64,000 bases of DNA, from contig NZ_CP067420.1 of the NCBI RefSeq assembly GCF_016653635.2, forward strand, positions 5,110,001 to 5,174,000, read 5' to 3'. The notes under the pieces are model-generated. The model was not told the origin of the DNA. It searched no databases and worked only from the letters and a program-made list of their open reading frames with translations. Every line of letters starts with the position of its first letter. The first letter of the stretch is position 1. The translations under genes and the position numbers were made by a program. The DNA is from Skermanella sp. TT6 (GTDB taxonomy: Bacteria; Pseudomonadota; Alphaproteobacteria; Azospirillales; Azospirillaceae). Shown here in pieces: positions 30,294 through 41,158 of the stretch.

Positions 30294-30650
30294 TCAGAAC
30301 ATATCCAGGGCCACCTTGGCTTCTTCCGACATCATGCCGGGATGCCAGGACGGTTCCCAGACCAGTTCGACGCGGCATGACTTCACGGCGTCGAGATTCT
30401 CGATGACCTGCTGCACCTGCATCGGCATCTCGCCTGCCACCGGGCAGGACGGCGCCGTCAGGGTCATGTCGACCTCGACGTTCTTCTCCGCGTCCACGTT
30501 GACCCGGTAGACCAGCCCCAGTTCCCAGATGTTGACCGGGATCTCCGGATCGTAGACGGTCTTGATCGCGTCGATCACCTGGTCCATCAAAGTCTCGTTG
30601 TCCACCACGCCGGTCTGCTCCAGCACTTGGCCGCTCACATCGTCTGGCAT
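30294..30650 (-). CDS. sufT: SUF-system protein SufT (MIP18/DUF59 family)
   Basis: A 118-residue protein with the DUF59 core: IDAIKTVYDPEIPVNIWELGLVY, then VDMTLTAPSCPVAGEMP with the conserved Cys, and ending VELVWEPSWHPGMMSEEAK. SufT helps Fe-S cluster maturation. ATG at 30650 is preceded by GGAGGCGATGAA. It is directly downstream of sufU. Confidence 0.93.
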   Translation of the reverse strand: MPDDVSGQVLEQTGVVDNETLMDQVIDAIKTVYDPEIPVNIWELGLVYRVNVDAEKNVEVDMTLTAPSCPVAGEMPMQVQQVIENLDAVKSCRVELVWEPSWHPGMMSEEAKVALDMF

Positions 30651-30679
30651 TTCATCGCCTCCTCGAACCTGCCGCCCGT

Positions 30680-31147
30680 TCATTCGGTAGAAGCCTTGGC
30701 GCCGCCCGCCAGGGCCGCGTCCAGGGTGTGCCACGCAAGGGTGGCGCACTTGACCCGCATCGGGAACTGGCGGACTCCCGCCAGCACCTGGAGCCGCTCC
30801 AGGGCCTCCCCGTCCACGCCCCCGCCATGGACATGCTCGTGGTCGTCCTTGGTGCACATCTCGTGGAAGCGCTCGAACAGGGCCTTCACCTCCGCCTCGG
30901 TCCGGCCGGCGACCAGCTCCGTCATCATCGAGGCCGAGGCGGTGGAGATGGCGCAGCCCCGCCCCTCGAAGGCGGCGTCCTCGACGATGCCGTCGGGGCT
31001 CACCTTCAGGTATACGGTGACCTTGTCGCCGCACATCGGGTTGTCGCCGCGCGCTTCCCGGTTGCTGTCCTCCGGATGGCGGAGGTTCCGGGGGTTCTTG
31101 CCGTGGTCCAGGATGACTTCCTGGTACAGGTCCCGCAGGTCGTCCAT
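30680..31147 (-). CDS. sufU: SUF Fe-S cluster assembly protein SufU (NifU-like)
   Basis: A 155-residue IscU/NifU-fold protein: DLYQEVILDHGKNPRN, then conserved Cys in NPMCGDKVTVYL, GRGCAISTASASMM and RVKCATLAWHTL, plus the SufU-type insert after HEMCTKDDHEHVHGGG. It acts as a sulfur acceptor from SufS or as a scaffold. Two ATGs are possible. The one at 31147 has GGGAG 9 bases upstream and matches the family start, while the one at 31162 overlaps the sufS stop. Confidence 0.9.
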   Translation of the reverse strand: MDDLRDLYQEVILDHGKNPRNLRHPEDSNREARGDNPMCGDKVTVYLKVSPDGIVEDAAFEGRGCAISTASASMMTELVAGRTEAEVKALFERFHEMCTKDDHEHVHGGGVDGEALERLQVLAGVRQFPMRVKCATLAWHTLDAALAGGAKASTE

Positions 31148-31161
31148 CGTCGCTCCCGTCA

Positions 31162-32430
31162 TCACCCGAAGATCTCCTGGACCCGGCGGAGCGACGCCGC
31201 CAGCGCGTCCACCTCGTCGAAGGTGTTGTAGAGCGCGAAGGAGGCCCGCGCCGTCGCCGGCACATTGTAGAAGTCCATCAGCGGCTGGGCGCAGTGGTGC
31301 CCGGCCCGAACCGCGACGCCGGCCCGGTCGACGATCGTTCCGATGTCGTGCGGATGGGCGTCGCCCAGCGTGAAGGACAGGATGCTCGCCTTGTTCGGCG
31401 AGGTGCCGTAGATCCGCAGCCCCGGGATCTCCGTCAGCTGCGCCGTCGCATAGGCCAGCAGGTCGCGCTCGTGCGCGGCGATCCTGTCCAGTCCCAGCTC
31501 CATCAGGTATTCCAGCGCCGCGCCCAGCCCGATCACCTCGACGATGGCCGGCGTTCCGGCCTCGAAACGATGCGGGATGCCCTTGAAGGTCGTTTCCTCG
31601 AAGGTGACGCGGGCGATCATGTCGCCGCCGCCCTGGTAGGGCGGCATGGCTTCCAGGATCTCGGCCTTGCCGTAGAGCACGCCGATGCCGGTCGGGCCGT
31701 ACAGCTTGTGGCCGGAGAAGACGTAGAAGTCGGCGTCCAGGTCCTGCACGTCCACGCCCAGGTGGGTGACGCCCTGGCAGCCGTCGACCAGCACCGGGAT
31801 GCCCTTGGCGTGGGCGATCCGGACGATGTCCTTGACCGGGTTGATGGTGCCGAGCGCGTTGGACATGTGGCTGATCGCGACCAGCTTGGTCTTCGGCCCC
31901 AGCAGCTTCTCGTACTCGTCCATCAGCAGGGTGCCGGACTCGTCGATCGGCACGATCTTCAGGACGATGCCCTTCTCGGTCCGGAGCATCTGCCACGGCA
32001 CGATGTTGGCGTGATGTTCCATCTGCGAAATGACGACCTCGTCGCCTTCCCGCAGGTTGGTCCGCCCCCAGCTCGACGCCACCAGGTTGATCGCCTCGGT
32101 GGCGCTGCGGGTGAAGACCACCTCGCGGTCCTCGCGGGCGTTGATGAAGCGCTGCACGGTCTTCCGGGCCGCCTCGAACCGCGTGGTCGCGGTGGCGCTC
32201 AGCCAGTGGACGCCCCGATGCACGTTGGAGTATTCCTCCGTCATGCAGGAAACCATGGCGTCGATCACCCGGCGCGGTTTCTGGGCGCTGGCGGCACTGT
32301 CCAGATAGACCAGCGGCTTGTCGTAGATGGTGCGCGACAGGATGGGGAAGTCCTTGCGGACCTCCTCCACATCGTATCCCGTCGCCGTTCCGCTATCGAA
32401 ACCCTGCCGCACCTTGGCGATCTCGTTCAT
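31162..32430 (-). CDS. sufS: Cysteine desulfurase SufS
   Basis: A 422-residue PLP enzyme. The N-terminal region has DFPILSRTIYDKPLVYLDSAASAQKP, the PLP lysine is in FSGHKLYGPTGIGVLYG, and the catalytic cysteine is in VRAGHHCAQPLMDFY. These are marks of the group II SufS type. It mobilises sulfur from cysteine for SufU/SufBCD. It lies 24 bases after sufD. Confidence 0.96.
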   Translation of the reverse strand: MNEIAKVRQGFDSGTATGYDVEEVRKDFPILSRTIYDKPLVYLDSAASAQKPRRVIDAMVSCMTEEYSNVHRGVHWLSATATTRFEAARKTVQRFINAREDREVVFTRSATEAINLVASSWGRTNLREGDEVVISQMEHHANIVPWQMLRTEKGIVLKIVPIDESGTLLMDEYEKLLGPKTKLVAISHMSNALGTINPVKDIVRIAHAKGIPVLVDGCQGVTHLGVDVQDLDADFYVFSGHKLYGPTGIGVLYGKAEILEAMPPYQGGGDMIARVTFEETTFKGIPHRFEAGTPAIVEVIGLGAALEYLMELGLDRIAAHERDLLAYATAQLTEIPGLRIYGTSPNKASILSFTLGDAHPHDIGTIVDRAGVAVRAGHHCAQPLMDFYNVPATARASFALYNTFDEVDALAASLRRVQEIFG

Positions 32431-32454
32431 GTCGATTCCTGATCCCTGGAAGCT

Positions 32455-33810
32455 TCAGACGCGCTGGGTCTTCAGCCAGCCGGTAACCATGCCCTGGAAT
32501 GCCTCGCGCACCGTGTCGATCCGGACCTCCTCGATCGCGTCCGCCAGGAAGGCGGAGATCAGCAGGTTCCGGGCACTCTCCAGGTCGATGCCGCGGGCAC
32601 GCAGATAGAACAGCTGGTCGTCGTCCAGTTCGCCGGCGGTGGCGCCGTGGCTGCATTTCACGTCGTCGGCGTAGATCTCCAGCTCTGGCTTGCTGTCGAT
32701 CTCGGCCGTGTCGGACAGCAGCAGCGCCCGGTTCAGCTGGTAACCGTCGGTCTTCTGCGCGTCCGGGCGCACGATGATCTTGCCCTGGAACACCGCCTTG
32801 GCATTGCCGTCGATGACGCCCTTGTAGACTTCGCGGCTGGTGCAGTGGGGCTGGGCGTGGTCGATCACCGTGGTCGTGTCGCAGTGCTGCCGACCGTTCA
32901 CCATGTAGGAACCCGACAGCCGGCATTCGACGCCCGTGCCGTTCAACACAGGCTTGATTTCATTGCGTGACAGACGGCCGCCCATGGTCAGCACGAAATT
33001 GTCGTAGCTGGCGTCCTTGGCCAGGTCGGCGGTGACCGTCGCCATGTGGAAGGCCTCGCGGCTTTCCCGCTGCACCTTGTAGTGATGCAGCCGGGCGCCC
33101 TCGCCGGCCACGATCTCGGTCACCAGGTTGGCGAAATAGACGCCGTCCCCCTGCCCGACATGGTGCTCGACCAGCGTCGCCTCGGAGTTGGCCTCGGCCA
33201 CCACCAGGATGCGCGGATGGTGCATGGTCGGCTTGCCGGTTCCCGCACCGCCGCCGCTGCCGACGAACACGGCCTCGATCGGCTCGGCCACCGCGACGCC
33301 CTTGGGCAGGTGGACGACCAGCCCGTCGGCCAGGAACGCGGTGTTCAGCGCCTGGAACGGGTTGGCGTCGGTCACGCCGACATGGCCCAGGTACCGCTCC
33401 AGCAGGGCGGCATGCCCGGTCAACGCCTGCCTCAGGGAGGTCACGACGGCCCCCTCCGGCAGCGCTCCGACGGAGGAGAGGTCCGCGCGGAACGCGCCGT
33501 CGACGAACACCAGGCGGTGCGACGCCTGCCCGGCCGGCATGACGGTCGGCAGCACGTCGATCGACACGGCCCCGCCCGCGGCGGACGCCGGCTCGAACGC
33601 GACCTTCTCCAGCGGGCGCAGGCTGGTGTAGCGCCACGCCTCGACCCGGGCGGTCGGGAAGCCCTGCCGGCTGAACCGGGAGAGGCCGGTCTCGCGCAGC
33701 CCGGCCAGCCACGGCAGCTCGCCGCCGGGAAGGGCGGCAGCCACCCGGCCATGGTGGTCCAGGTAGGGCTGGATGGTCGCGGTATCGGTCGTCATGGAAT
33801 TCTTCGCCAT
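32455..33810 (-). CDS. sufD: Fe-S cluster assembly protein SufD
   Basis: A 451-residue SufBD-family protein: FPTARVEAWRYTSLRPLEKVAFE near the N-terminus, then a beta-helix with HHYKVQRES, and the C-terminal block DVKCSHGATAGELDDDQLFYLRARGI with the conserved Cys/His. It forms the SufBC2D scaffold. The ATG at 33810 overlaps the sufC stop; a second ATG lies five codons in. Confidence 0.94.
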   Translation of the reverse strand: MAKNSMTTDTATIQPYLDHHGRVAAALPGGELPWLAGLRETGLSRFSRQGFPTARVEAWRYTSLRPLEKVAFEPASAAGGAVSIDVLPTVMPAGQASHRLVFVDGAFRADLSSVGALPEGAVVTSLRQALTGHAALLERYLGHVGVTDANPFQALNTAFLADGLVVHLPKGVAVAEPIEAVFVGSGGGAGTGKPTMHHPRILVVAEANSEATLVEHHVGQGDGVYFANLVTEIVAGEGARLHHYKVQRESREAFHMATVTADLAKDASYDNFVLTMGGRLSRNEIKPVLNGTGVECRLSGSYMVNGRQHCDTTTVIDHAQPHCTSREVYKGVIDGNAKAVFQGKIIVRPDAQKTDGYQLNRALLLSDTAEIDSKPELEIYADDVKCSHGATAGELDDDQLFYLRARGIDLESARNLLISAFLADAIEEVRIDTVREAFQGMVTGWLKTQRV

Positions 33811-34562
33811 CAGGCCGCCTCGTCCACGCCGAACTCGGCGTAGCCCTTCTCTTCCAGCTCCAGCGCCAGGCTCTTGTCGCCGGTGCGCACGATGCGGCCG
33901 TTGGCCAGCACGTGGACCTTGTCCGGAACGATATAGTCCAGCAGGCGCTGATAGTGGGTGATCACCAGGATACCGCGCTCCGGGCCGCGCAGCGCGTTGA
34001 CGCCGTCGGCCACGATGCGCAGCGCGTCGATGTCGAGCCCGCTGTCGGTCTCGTCCAGCACGCAGAACGCCGGGTCCAGCACGGCCATCTGAAGCACCTC
34101 GTTGCGCTTCTTCTCGCCGCCGGAGAAGCCCACGTTGACCGCGCGCTTCAGCATCTCGTCGGTCATGCCGAGCTGCTTGGTCTTGGCCCTGATCAGCTTC
34201 AGGAACTCCATGGCGTCCAGCTCCTTCTCGCCGCGCGCCTTGCGGATGGAGTTGAGCGCCGACTTCAGGAAGGTGGTGTTGGACACGCCGGGGATCTCGA
34301 CCGGGTACTGGAAGGCCAGGAACACGCCCGAGGCGGCGCGCTCGTCCGGCTCCATCTCCAGCAGATCCCGCCCCTTGTAGGTCACGCTGCCCTCGGTGAC
34401 CTCGTAGCCGTCGCGGCCGGCCAGCGCGTAGCCCAGCGTGCTCTTGCCGGCGCCGTTCGGCCCCATGATGGCATGGACCTCGCCGGCGCCGATGGTCAGG
34501 TCGAGACCCTTCAGGATCGGCTTGTCGGCGACGTTGACGTGGAGATTCTTGATTTCGAGCAT
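33810..34562 (-). CDS. sufC: Fe-S cluster assembly ATPase SufC
   Basis: A 250-residue ABC-type ATPase: MLEIKNLHVNVADKPILKGL, Walker [18 protein letters not shown]-loop LAFQYPVEIPGV, signature VGFSGGEKKRNEVLQM and Walker B FCVLDETDSGLDIDAL, all typical of SufC. It drives conformational change in SufB/SufD. The gene is separated from sufB by an inserted DUF29 gene. Confidence 0.96.
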   Translation of the reverse strand: MLEIKNLHVNVADKPILKGLDLTIGAGEVHAIMGPNGAGKSTLGYALAGRDGYEVTEGSVTYKGRDLLEMEPDERAASGVFLAFQYPVEIPGVSNTTFLKSALNSIRKARGEKELDAMEFLKLIRAKTKQLGMTDEMLKRAVNVGFSGGEKKRNEVLQMAVLDPAFCVLDETDSGLDIDALRIVADGVNALRGPERGILVITHYQRLLDYIVPDKVHVLANGRIVRTGDKSLALELEEKGYAEFGVDEAA

Positions 34563-34602
34563 CGTTGCGGTTCCGTATCGAATTGGGTTGGTGGCGGCGC
34601 CG

Positions 34603-35118
34603 TCAGGCGCGCTCGGGGGAGTCGGGTTCCGGAAAGCCGGCGTTCTCGGGCAGCCAGTCCAGGTCGAGAATCTGGTCGAGCGTGTAGGGGCAGTGGGCCG
34701 GAAGGATCGCCGGATCAGTATCGCCGAAGCTTTCGAAGCTCTTGGCCGCCAGCTTGCGGCCGTCGGCGTAGATCTCGTCCAGATCCGCCAGCTTGCGCAA
34801 CGACTTGGCCCGCCGCAGAAGCCGGGCGGCGTTGACCCGGTGCGTTGCCACGCTGATCTTCCAGCCGCGGCGCGGCTCGGCGGCCTTGCCATGCTGCAGC
34901 TTCAGCAGGTGTTCCACGACACGGGTCAGCGCACCCTCGAAGGCATCGAGCTTGTTGTCACCCAAGTCCTCGATCTCCTCGATCAGATGGTCAAGATCGA
35001 GGCTGTCCCAGCGGCGGGAGCGGAGCATTTCGGCCTGCTCACGCGTCCACGCCACATAGTCCGTCTCATACTTGGTTCCGGGCTTGGTTCCGGGCTTGGA
35101 TGCGGGCTGCCCTGTCAT
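34603..35118 (-). CDS. DUF29 family protein inside the suf operon
   Basis: A 171-residue protein with the DUF29 pattern: YETDYVAWTREQAEMLRSRRWDSLDLDHLIEEIEDLG split over residues 17-55, then LTRVVEHLLKLQHG and a C-terminal CPYTLDQILDLDWLPEN. DUF29 proteins are small, of unknown function, and common in cyanobacteria and Azospirillum-like bacteria. The N-terminus holds a short KPGTKPGTK repeat. It starts 6 bases after sufB and ends 40 bases before sufC, so it must be co-transcribed with the Fe-S assembly genes. Confidence 0.9.
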   Translation of the reverse strand: MTGQPASKPGTKPGTKYETDYVAWTREQAEMLRSRRWDSLDLDHLIEEIEDLGDNKLDAFEGALTRVVEHLLKLQHGKAAEPRRGWKISVATHRVNAARLLRRAKSLRKLADLDEIYADGRKLAAKSFESFGDTDPAILPAHCPYTLDQILDLDWLPENAGFPEPDSPERA

Positions 35119-35124
35119 GGCCGG

Positions 35125-36589
<1,465 letters not shown>

Positions 36590-36606
<17 letters not shown>

Positions 36607-37099
36607 GCTTCTCTCCTATTTCCCTCATCGTCCGTCCGGTCCGACGGTTATTCATTGTCATGTCAGGCCCCACTTCGGGGAGCGGCAGGAATGTCGGCAC
36701 CGCCGTCATGTCCGCCAGCGAAACCTCTTCCAGCGCGCGGCGCACCGCGCGGTTGACCTTGTCCCAGTTGCCCCGCATGGGGCACAGGCTCTCGACGTCG
36801 CAATTCCCCTCCGCGCCGTCGACGCAGGCGGTCAGGGCGATCGGCCCGTCCACCGCGCTGATGATCTCGGCGATCGAGATCCCCTCGGCGGCACGGGTCA
36901 GCCGGTACCCGCCGGCGGCCCCGCGGTGGGATTCCATCAAGCCGGCGGGGGCGAGGAGTTTCATGAGCTTGGCGACGGTAGGGGCCGGTACGCCGGTACG
37001 CTCGGCAAGCTGGGGAACGGTCTGGACGCAGGCGCCGTCGCGCGCCATCCGCGCCATCACGACGACCGCGTAGTCCGTCATCTTACTGAGCTTGATCAT
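36590..37099 (-). CDS. sufR: Rrf2-family Fe-S regulator of the suf operon
   Basis: A 169-residue Rrf2/IscR-type repressor. The HTH is at residues 25-60 ([23 protein letters not shown] and [11 protein letters not shown]). The cluster-binding cysteines are Cys92, Cys100 and Cys106 ([15 protein letters not shown]). It is the first gene of the suf operon and probably autoregulates it through the palindrome at 37111-37135, sensing Fe-S status. It is also called an IscR-like SUF regulator. Confidence 0.93.
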
Positions 37100-37110
37100 G
37101 CCGGCGCCTC

Positions 37111-37135
37111 AATCCGTACCAATCTGGTACTGATT
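37111..37135. promoter_or_regulatory. Putative operator of the Rrf2 repressor upstream of suf
   Basis: A 25-bp inverted repeat with one mismatched pair: AATC-C-GTACC-AATCT-GGTAC-T-GATT. It ends 12 bases upstream of the sufR start codon, where a promoter-overlapping operator is expected. The rest of 37136-37392 shows no gene. Confidence 0.75.
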
Positions 37136-37392
37136 AAGTGAGGAGCGCGGTCCGAAAGTCAAGGCGGAAGGTGGCCTTATCATAGGCCTTTCAGCAGGTT
37201 CGCGAAAGACCCACCGCATTTATGGGGCTTTCGGGGCAGGGCGGCAGACTGCGGCATTCCGCCGCGGTCACCCAGATCAGTGGCTCGCCTCACAGGGTGT
37301 TTTCACGCAAGCCCCGCGGACGGTCGAAAGCCGTATACATAAGGATGGCAGAGGGCTGCCAGCTTGCCTCCAAGATCCAAACCCGCTACATG

Positions 37393-37664
<272 letters not shown>

Positions 37665-37665
<1 letters not shown>

Positions 37666-38087
37666 TGCGGTATCTCGACACCTCCCTGCTGATCGCGGCA
37701 CTGACCAATGAAGTCGCCACCGCACGGATCCAGACTTGGCTCAGCGAACAGGACCCTGAGGGTTTGCTGATAAGCGAGTGGGTAGCGACCGAATTTTCGT
37801 CCGCCCTGTCGATCAAGGTCCGGACGGGACAGATCGGCGTCGAACACCGTGCCGCGTCACTGGCCTTGTTTACCCGGCTGAGCGCCGAATCCTTTACCGT
37901 GCTTCCGGTGACCGGCAGCCATTTCCGTACCGCCGCCCGCTTCGTCGACCAGTACGCCTTGGGGCTGCGCGCAGGCGACGCCTTGCACCTCGCCGTCGCC
38001 GGAGATAAGGGGGCCAGCCTCTGCACCCTAGACCGCCGGCTCGCCGAGGGAGGAATGGCGTTGGGCGTGAGCACGCTGCTGCCGTAG
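37665..38087 (+). CDS. PIN-domain ribonuclease toxin, VapC type
   Basis: A 140-residue PIN protein. Acidic active-site residues are visible as Asp4 in [13 protein letters not shown], the Glu of [13 protein letters not shown], Asp in [11 protein letters not shown] and Asp in [11 protein letters not shown]. VapC toxins cleave tRNA or rRNA. It is coupled to the Phd-type antitoxin. Confidence 0.92.
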
Positions 38088-38211
38088 CCTGGATGTCCGA
38101 GGATCGGTCCCGGATCTTGGCCGCAAAGCTCTCCTCCTGATCCGGCCATGAAGAAGACGGGCAGCCTCCCGGCCGCCCGCCCCGCTCACTCCGTGCTCCT
38201 CCGTCGTCCAG

Positions 38212-39228
<1,017 letters not shown>

Positions 39229-39426
39229 GGTATCAAGTTCCGTCCTGTTGCATGCCCGTACTGAGCGCAGGACGAACCCCCGATACGACGAGGCCCCGTC
39301 CGTGTCCGGCGGGGCCTTCGTGGTGGATGAAGCGTCTCTAACCGATCAACGCATACCACCGACCGACGGCCCGCCGCAGCGGGTCGTTTTGGAGATGGTA
39401 GTCTTGATGGCGCGCGAACGGTTCAT
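39229..39426 (-). promoter_or_regulatory. Putative attenuator leader of asd
   Basis: On the minus strand a 26-codon frame (39426-39346) contains AIKTTISKTT, that is Thr and Ile codons ATC AAG ACT ACC ATC TCC AAA ACG ACC. It is followed by a GC-rich hairpin at 39317-39291 (AGGCCCCG / CGGGGCCT). Between them, GGTGG near the end of the peptide frame can pair with CCACC, and GGCGGGCC can pair with the 5' arm of the hairpin. This is the layout of a translation-coupled attenuator responding to Thr/Ile. There is no clear U-tract. Confidence 0.55.
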
Positions 39427-39476
39427 GGCAGGTCTGTTACCAAGGCTCCCGCATTTTGTAAAGCGTCCCTTTCGCC

Positions 39477-40013
39477 TCACCCCAGCGGGTATTCCCTCAA
39501 CGGGTCATAGACCGGTCCGCCGCTGCCCGGCCGGCTCTCGAACAGGGTGAAGTGCTCCACCCGGATCGGCCCGGCGCGGAACAGCCCACGGTCCTGGATG
39601 AAGCGCCCGACCCGCTCCTGCGGCGCGTCGCGCAGGCGGGCCAGGGTCACGTGCGGGCTGTAGCGCCGCTCCTCGCGCGGCAGCCCGGCCCGGACCAGCG
39701 CCGATTCGACCTTCTGGTTCAGGTGGACCAGCGCGTCGTTGCGCTCCACCCCCGCCCACAGCACGCGCGACCGGCTGCCGCTGCCGAACTGCCCGACCCC
39801 GTCCAGGACAAGGTCGAAGGCCGGGGCCGAGACGCTCCCCAGGGCCGCGTCGATGTCGGGCAACAGGCCGTTCTCCACCTCGCCGATGAAGCGGACGGTC
39901 AGGTGCAGGTTCTCCGGCTCGGTCCAGCGGGCGCCGGGCACGCCGCCGCCCAGGCCGGCCAATCGCTCGCGGACGGCTTCGGGCAGCTCAAGGGCGACGA
40001 ATAGACGGATCAT
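39477..40013 (-). CDS. thpR: RNA 2',3'-cyclic phosphodiesterase ThpR
   Basis: A 178-residue 2H phosphoesterase beginning MIRLFVALELPEAVRERLAGL, with both HxTx motifs: HLTVRFIGEV and HVTLARLRD. Family members hydrolyse 2',3'-cyclic phosphate RNA ends. ATG at 40013 begins the fold; the longer frame adds unmatched residues. Confidence 0.94.
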   Translation of the reverse strand: MIRLFVALELPEAVRERLAGLGGGVPGARWTEPENLHLTVRFIGEVENGLLPDIDAALGSVSAPAFDLVLDGVGQFGSGSRSRVLWAGVERNDALVHLNQKVESALVRAGLPREERRYSPHVTLARLRDAPQERVGRFIQDRGLFRAGPIRVEHFTLFESRPGSGGPVYDPLREYPLG

Positions 40014-40051
40014 GGCAGACGGAGCATGGCAAGGCGTCTTAGGCACCGGGA

Positions 40052-41095
40052 TCAGGGACAGGGATTCGGGAAGCGGTCGTTGACCTCCTCGATTTCCTTC
40101 AACACCTCTTCGCCCAGGGTGATCCCGATCGAGTCGATATTGGTCTTCAGGTGCTCCATGGAGGTGGCGCCGATGATGTTCGACGTCACGAAGGGCTGCC
40201 GGGTGACGAAGGCCAGCGCCATCTGCGCCGGGTCCAGCCCGTGGCGCTTCGCCACCTCCAGGTACGCCCGCACCGCCGCGTCGGCGTTCACCTTGTCATA
40301 GCGCGACTTGCGATGGTCCAGCGCGCGCCGGGTCCCCGGCGGGATCCGGCCGTCCAGGTACTTGCCGGTCAGGGTCGCCGCCGCCAGCGGCGAATAGGCC
40401 AGCAGCCCGCACTGCTCGCGGACCGACACCTCGGCCAGCCCGTCCTCGTAGGTCCGGTTCAGCAGGTTGTAGGCGTTCTGGACGCTGACCACCCGCGGCA
40501 GTCCCAGCTCGTCGGCCAGCCGCAGGAAGGCCATGGTGCCCCAAGGCGTCTCGTTGGACAGGCCGACATGGCGGATCTTGCCCGATCGGACCAGCTCGTC
40601 CAGCGCCCGCAAGGTCTCCTCGATGGGCGTGGCCCCCTCGTCGGCGCCGCCCTTCCAGCCGCGGGCGCCGAAGCGGGCGGTGGTCCGGTCGGGCCAGTGG
40701 AGCTGGTACAGGTCGATATAGTCGGTGCGCAGCCGGGTCAGGCTGTCCTCGACCGCGCGCACCAGGTTCTCCCGGTCCAGCCGGGCCCTGCCGTCGCGGA
40801 CCCACTTGAAGCCGCCGGGCGAGCGGCCGATCGCCTTGCTTGCCAGCACGACCTTGTCGCGCCCGCCCCGGCTGGCGAACCACGAGCCGATGATCCGCTC
40901 GGTCGAGCCGTAGCTCTCCTCGATCGGCGGGATCGCGTACATCTCCGCCGTGTCCCAGAAATTGACGCCGCGCTCCAGCGCGTAGTCCATCTGGGCGTGG
41001 CCCTCGGCCTCGGTGTTCTGGCGGCCCCAGGTCATCGTGCCCAGGCAGATCGCGCTGACCTGCACGTCGGTGCGGCCCAAACGACGGTAATCCAT
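40052..41095 (-). CDS. Aldo/keto reductase
   Basis: A 347-residue TIM-barrel NADPH-dependent reductase of the Tas-like group: MDYRRLGRTDVQVSAICLGTMTWG, ALERGVNFWDTAEMYA (catalytic Asp and Tyr), LASKAIG with the catalytic Lys, and YQLHWPDRT with the His. It has the QNAYNLLNR and FVTRQPFVTSNIIGAT cofactor segments. The substrate is not predictable. It stands alone between thpR and the FIST gene. Confidence 0.93.
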   Translation of the reverse strand: MDYRRLGRTDVQVSAICLGTMTWGRQNTEAEGHAQMDYALERGVNFWDTAEMYAIPPIEESYGSTERIIGSWFASRGGRDKVVLASKAIGRSPGGFKWVRDGRARLDRENLVRAVEDSLTRLRTDYIDLYQLHWPDRTTARFGARGWKGGADEGATPIEETLRALDELVRSGKIRHVGLSNETPWGTMAFLRLADELGLPRVVSVQNAYNLLNRTYEDGLAEVSVREQCGLLAYSPLAAATLTGKYLDGRIPPGTRRALDHRKSRYDKVNADAAVRAYLEVAKRHGLDPAQMALAFVTRQPFVTSNIIGATSMEHLKTNIDSIGITLGEEVLKEIEEVNDRFPNPCP

Positions 41096-41158
41096 GTCTG
41101 TCCTTGGTTTCCTGCCCCTGTCCGGGAGCTTGAAGGTTCGCGGCCCCGGCGGGACGCT

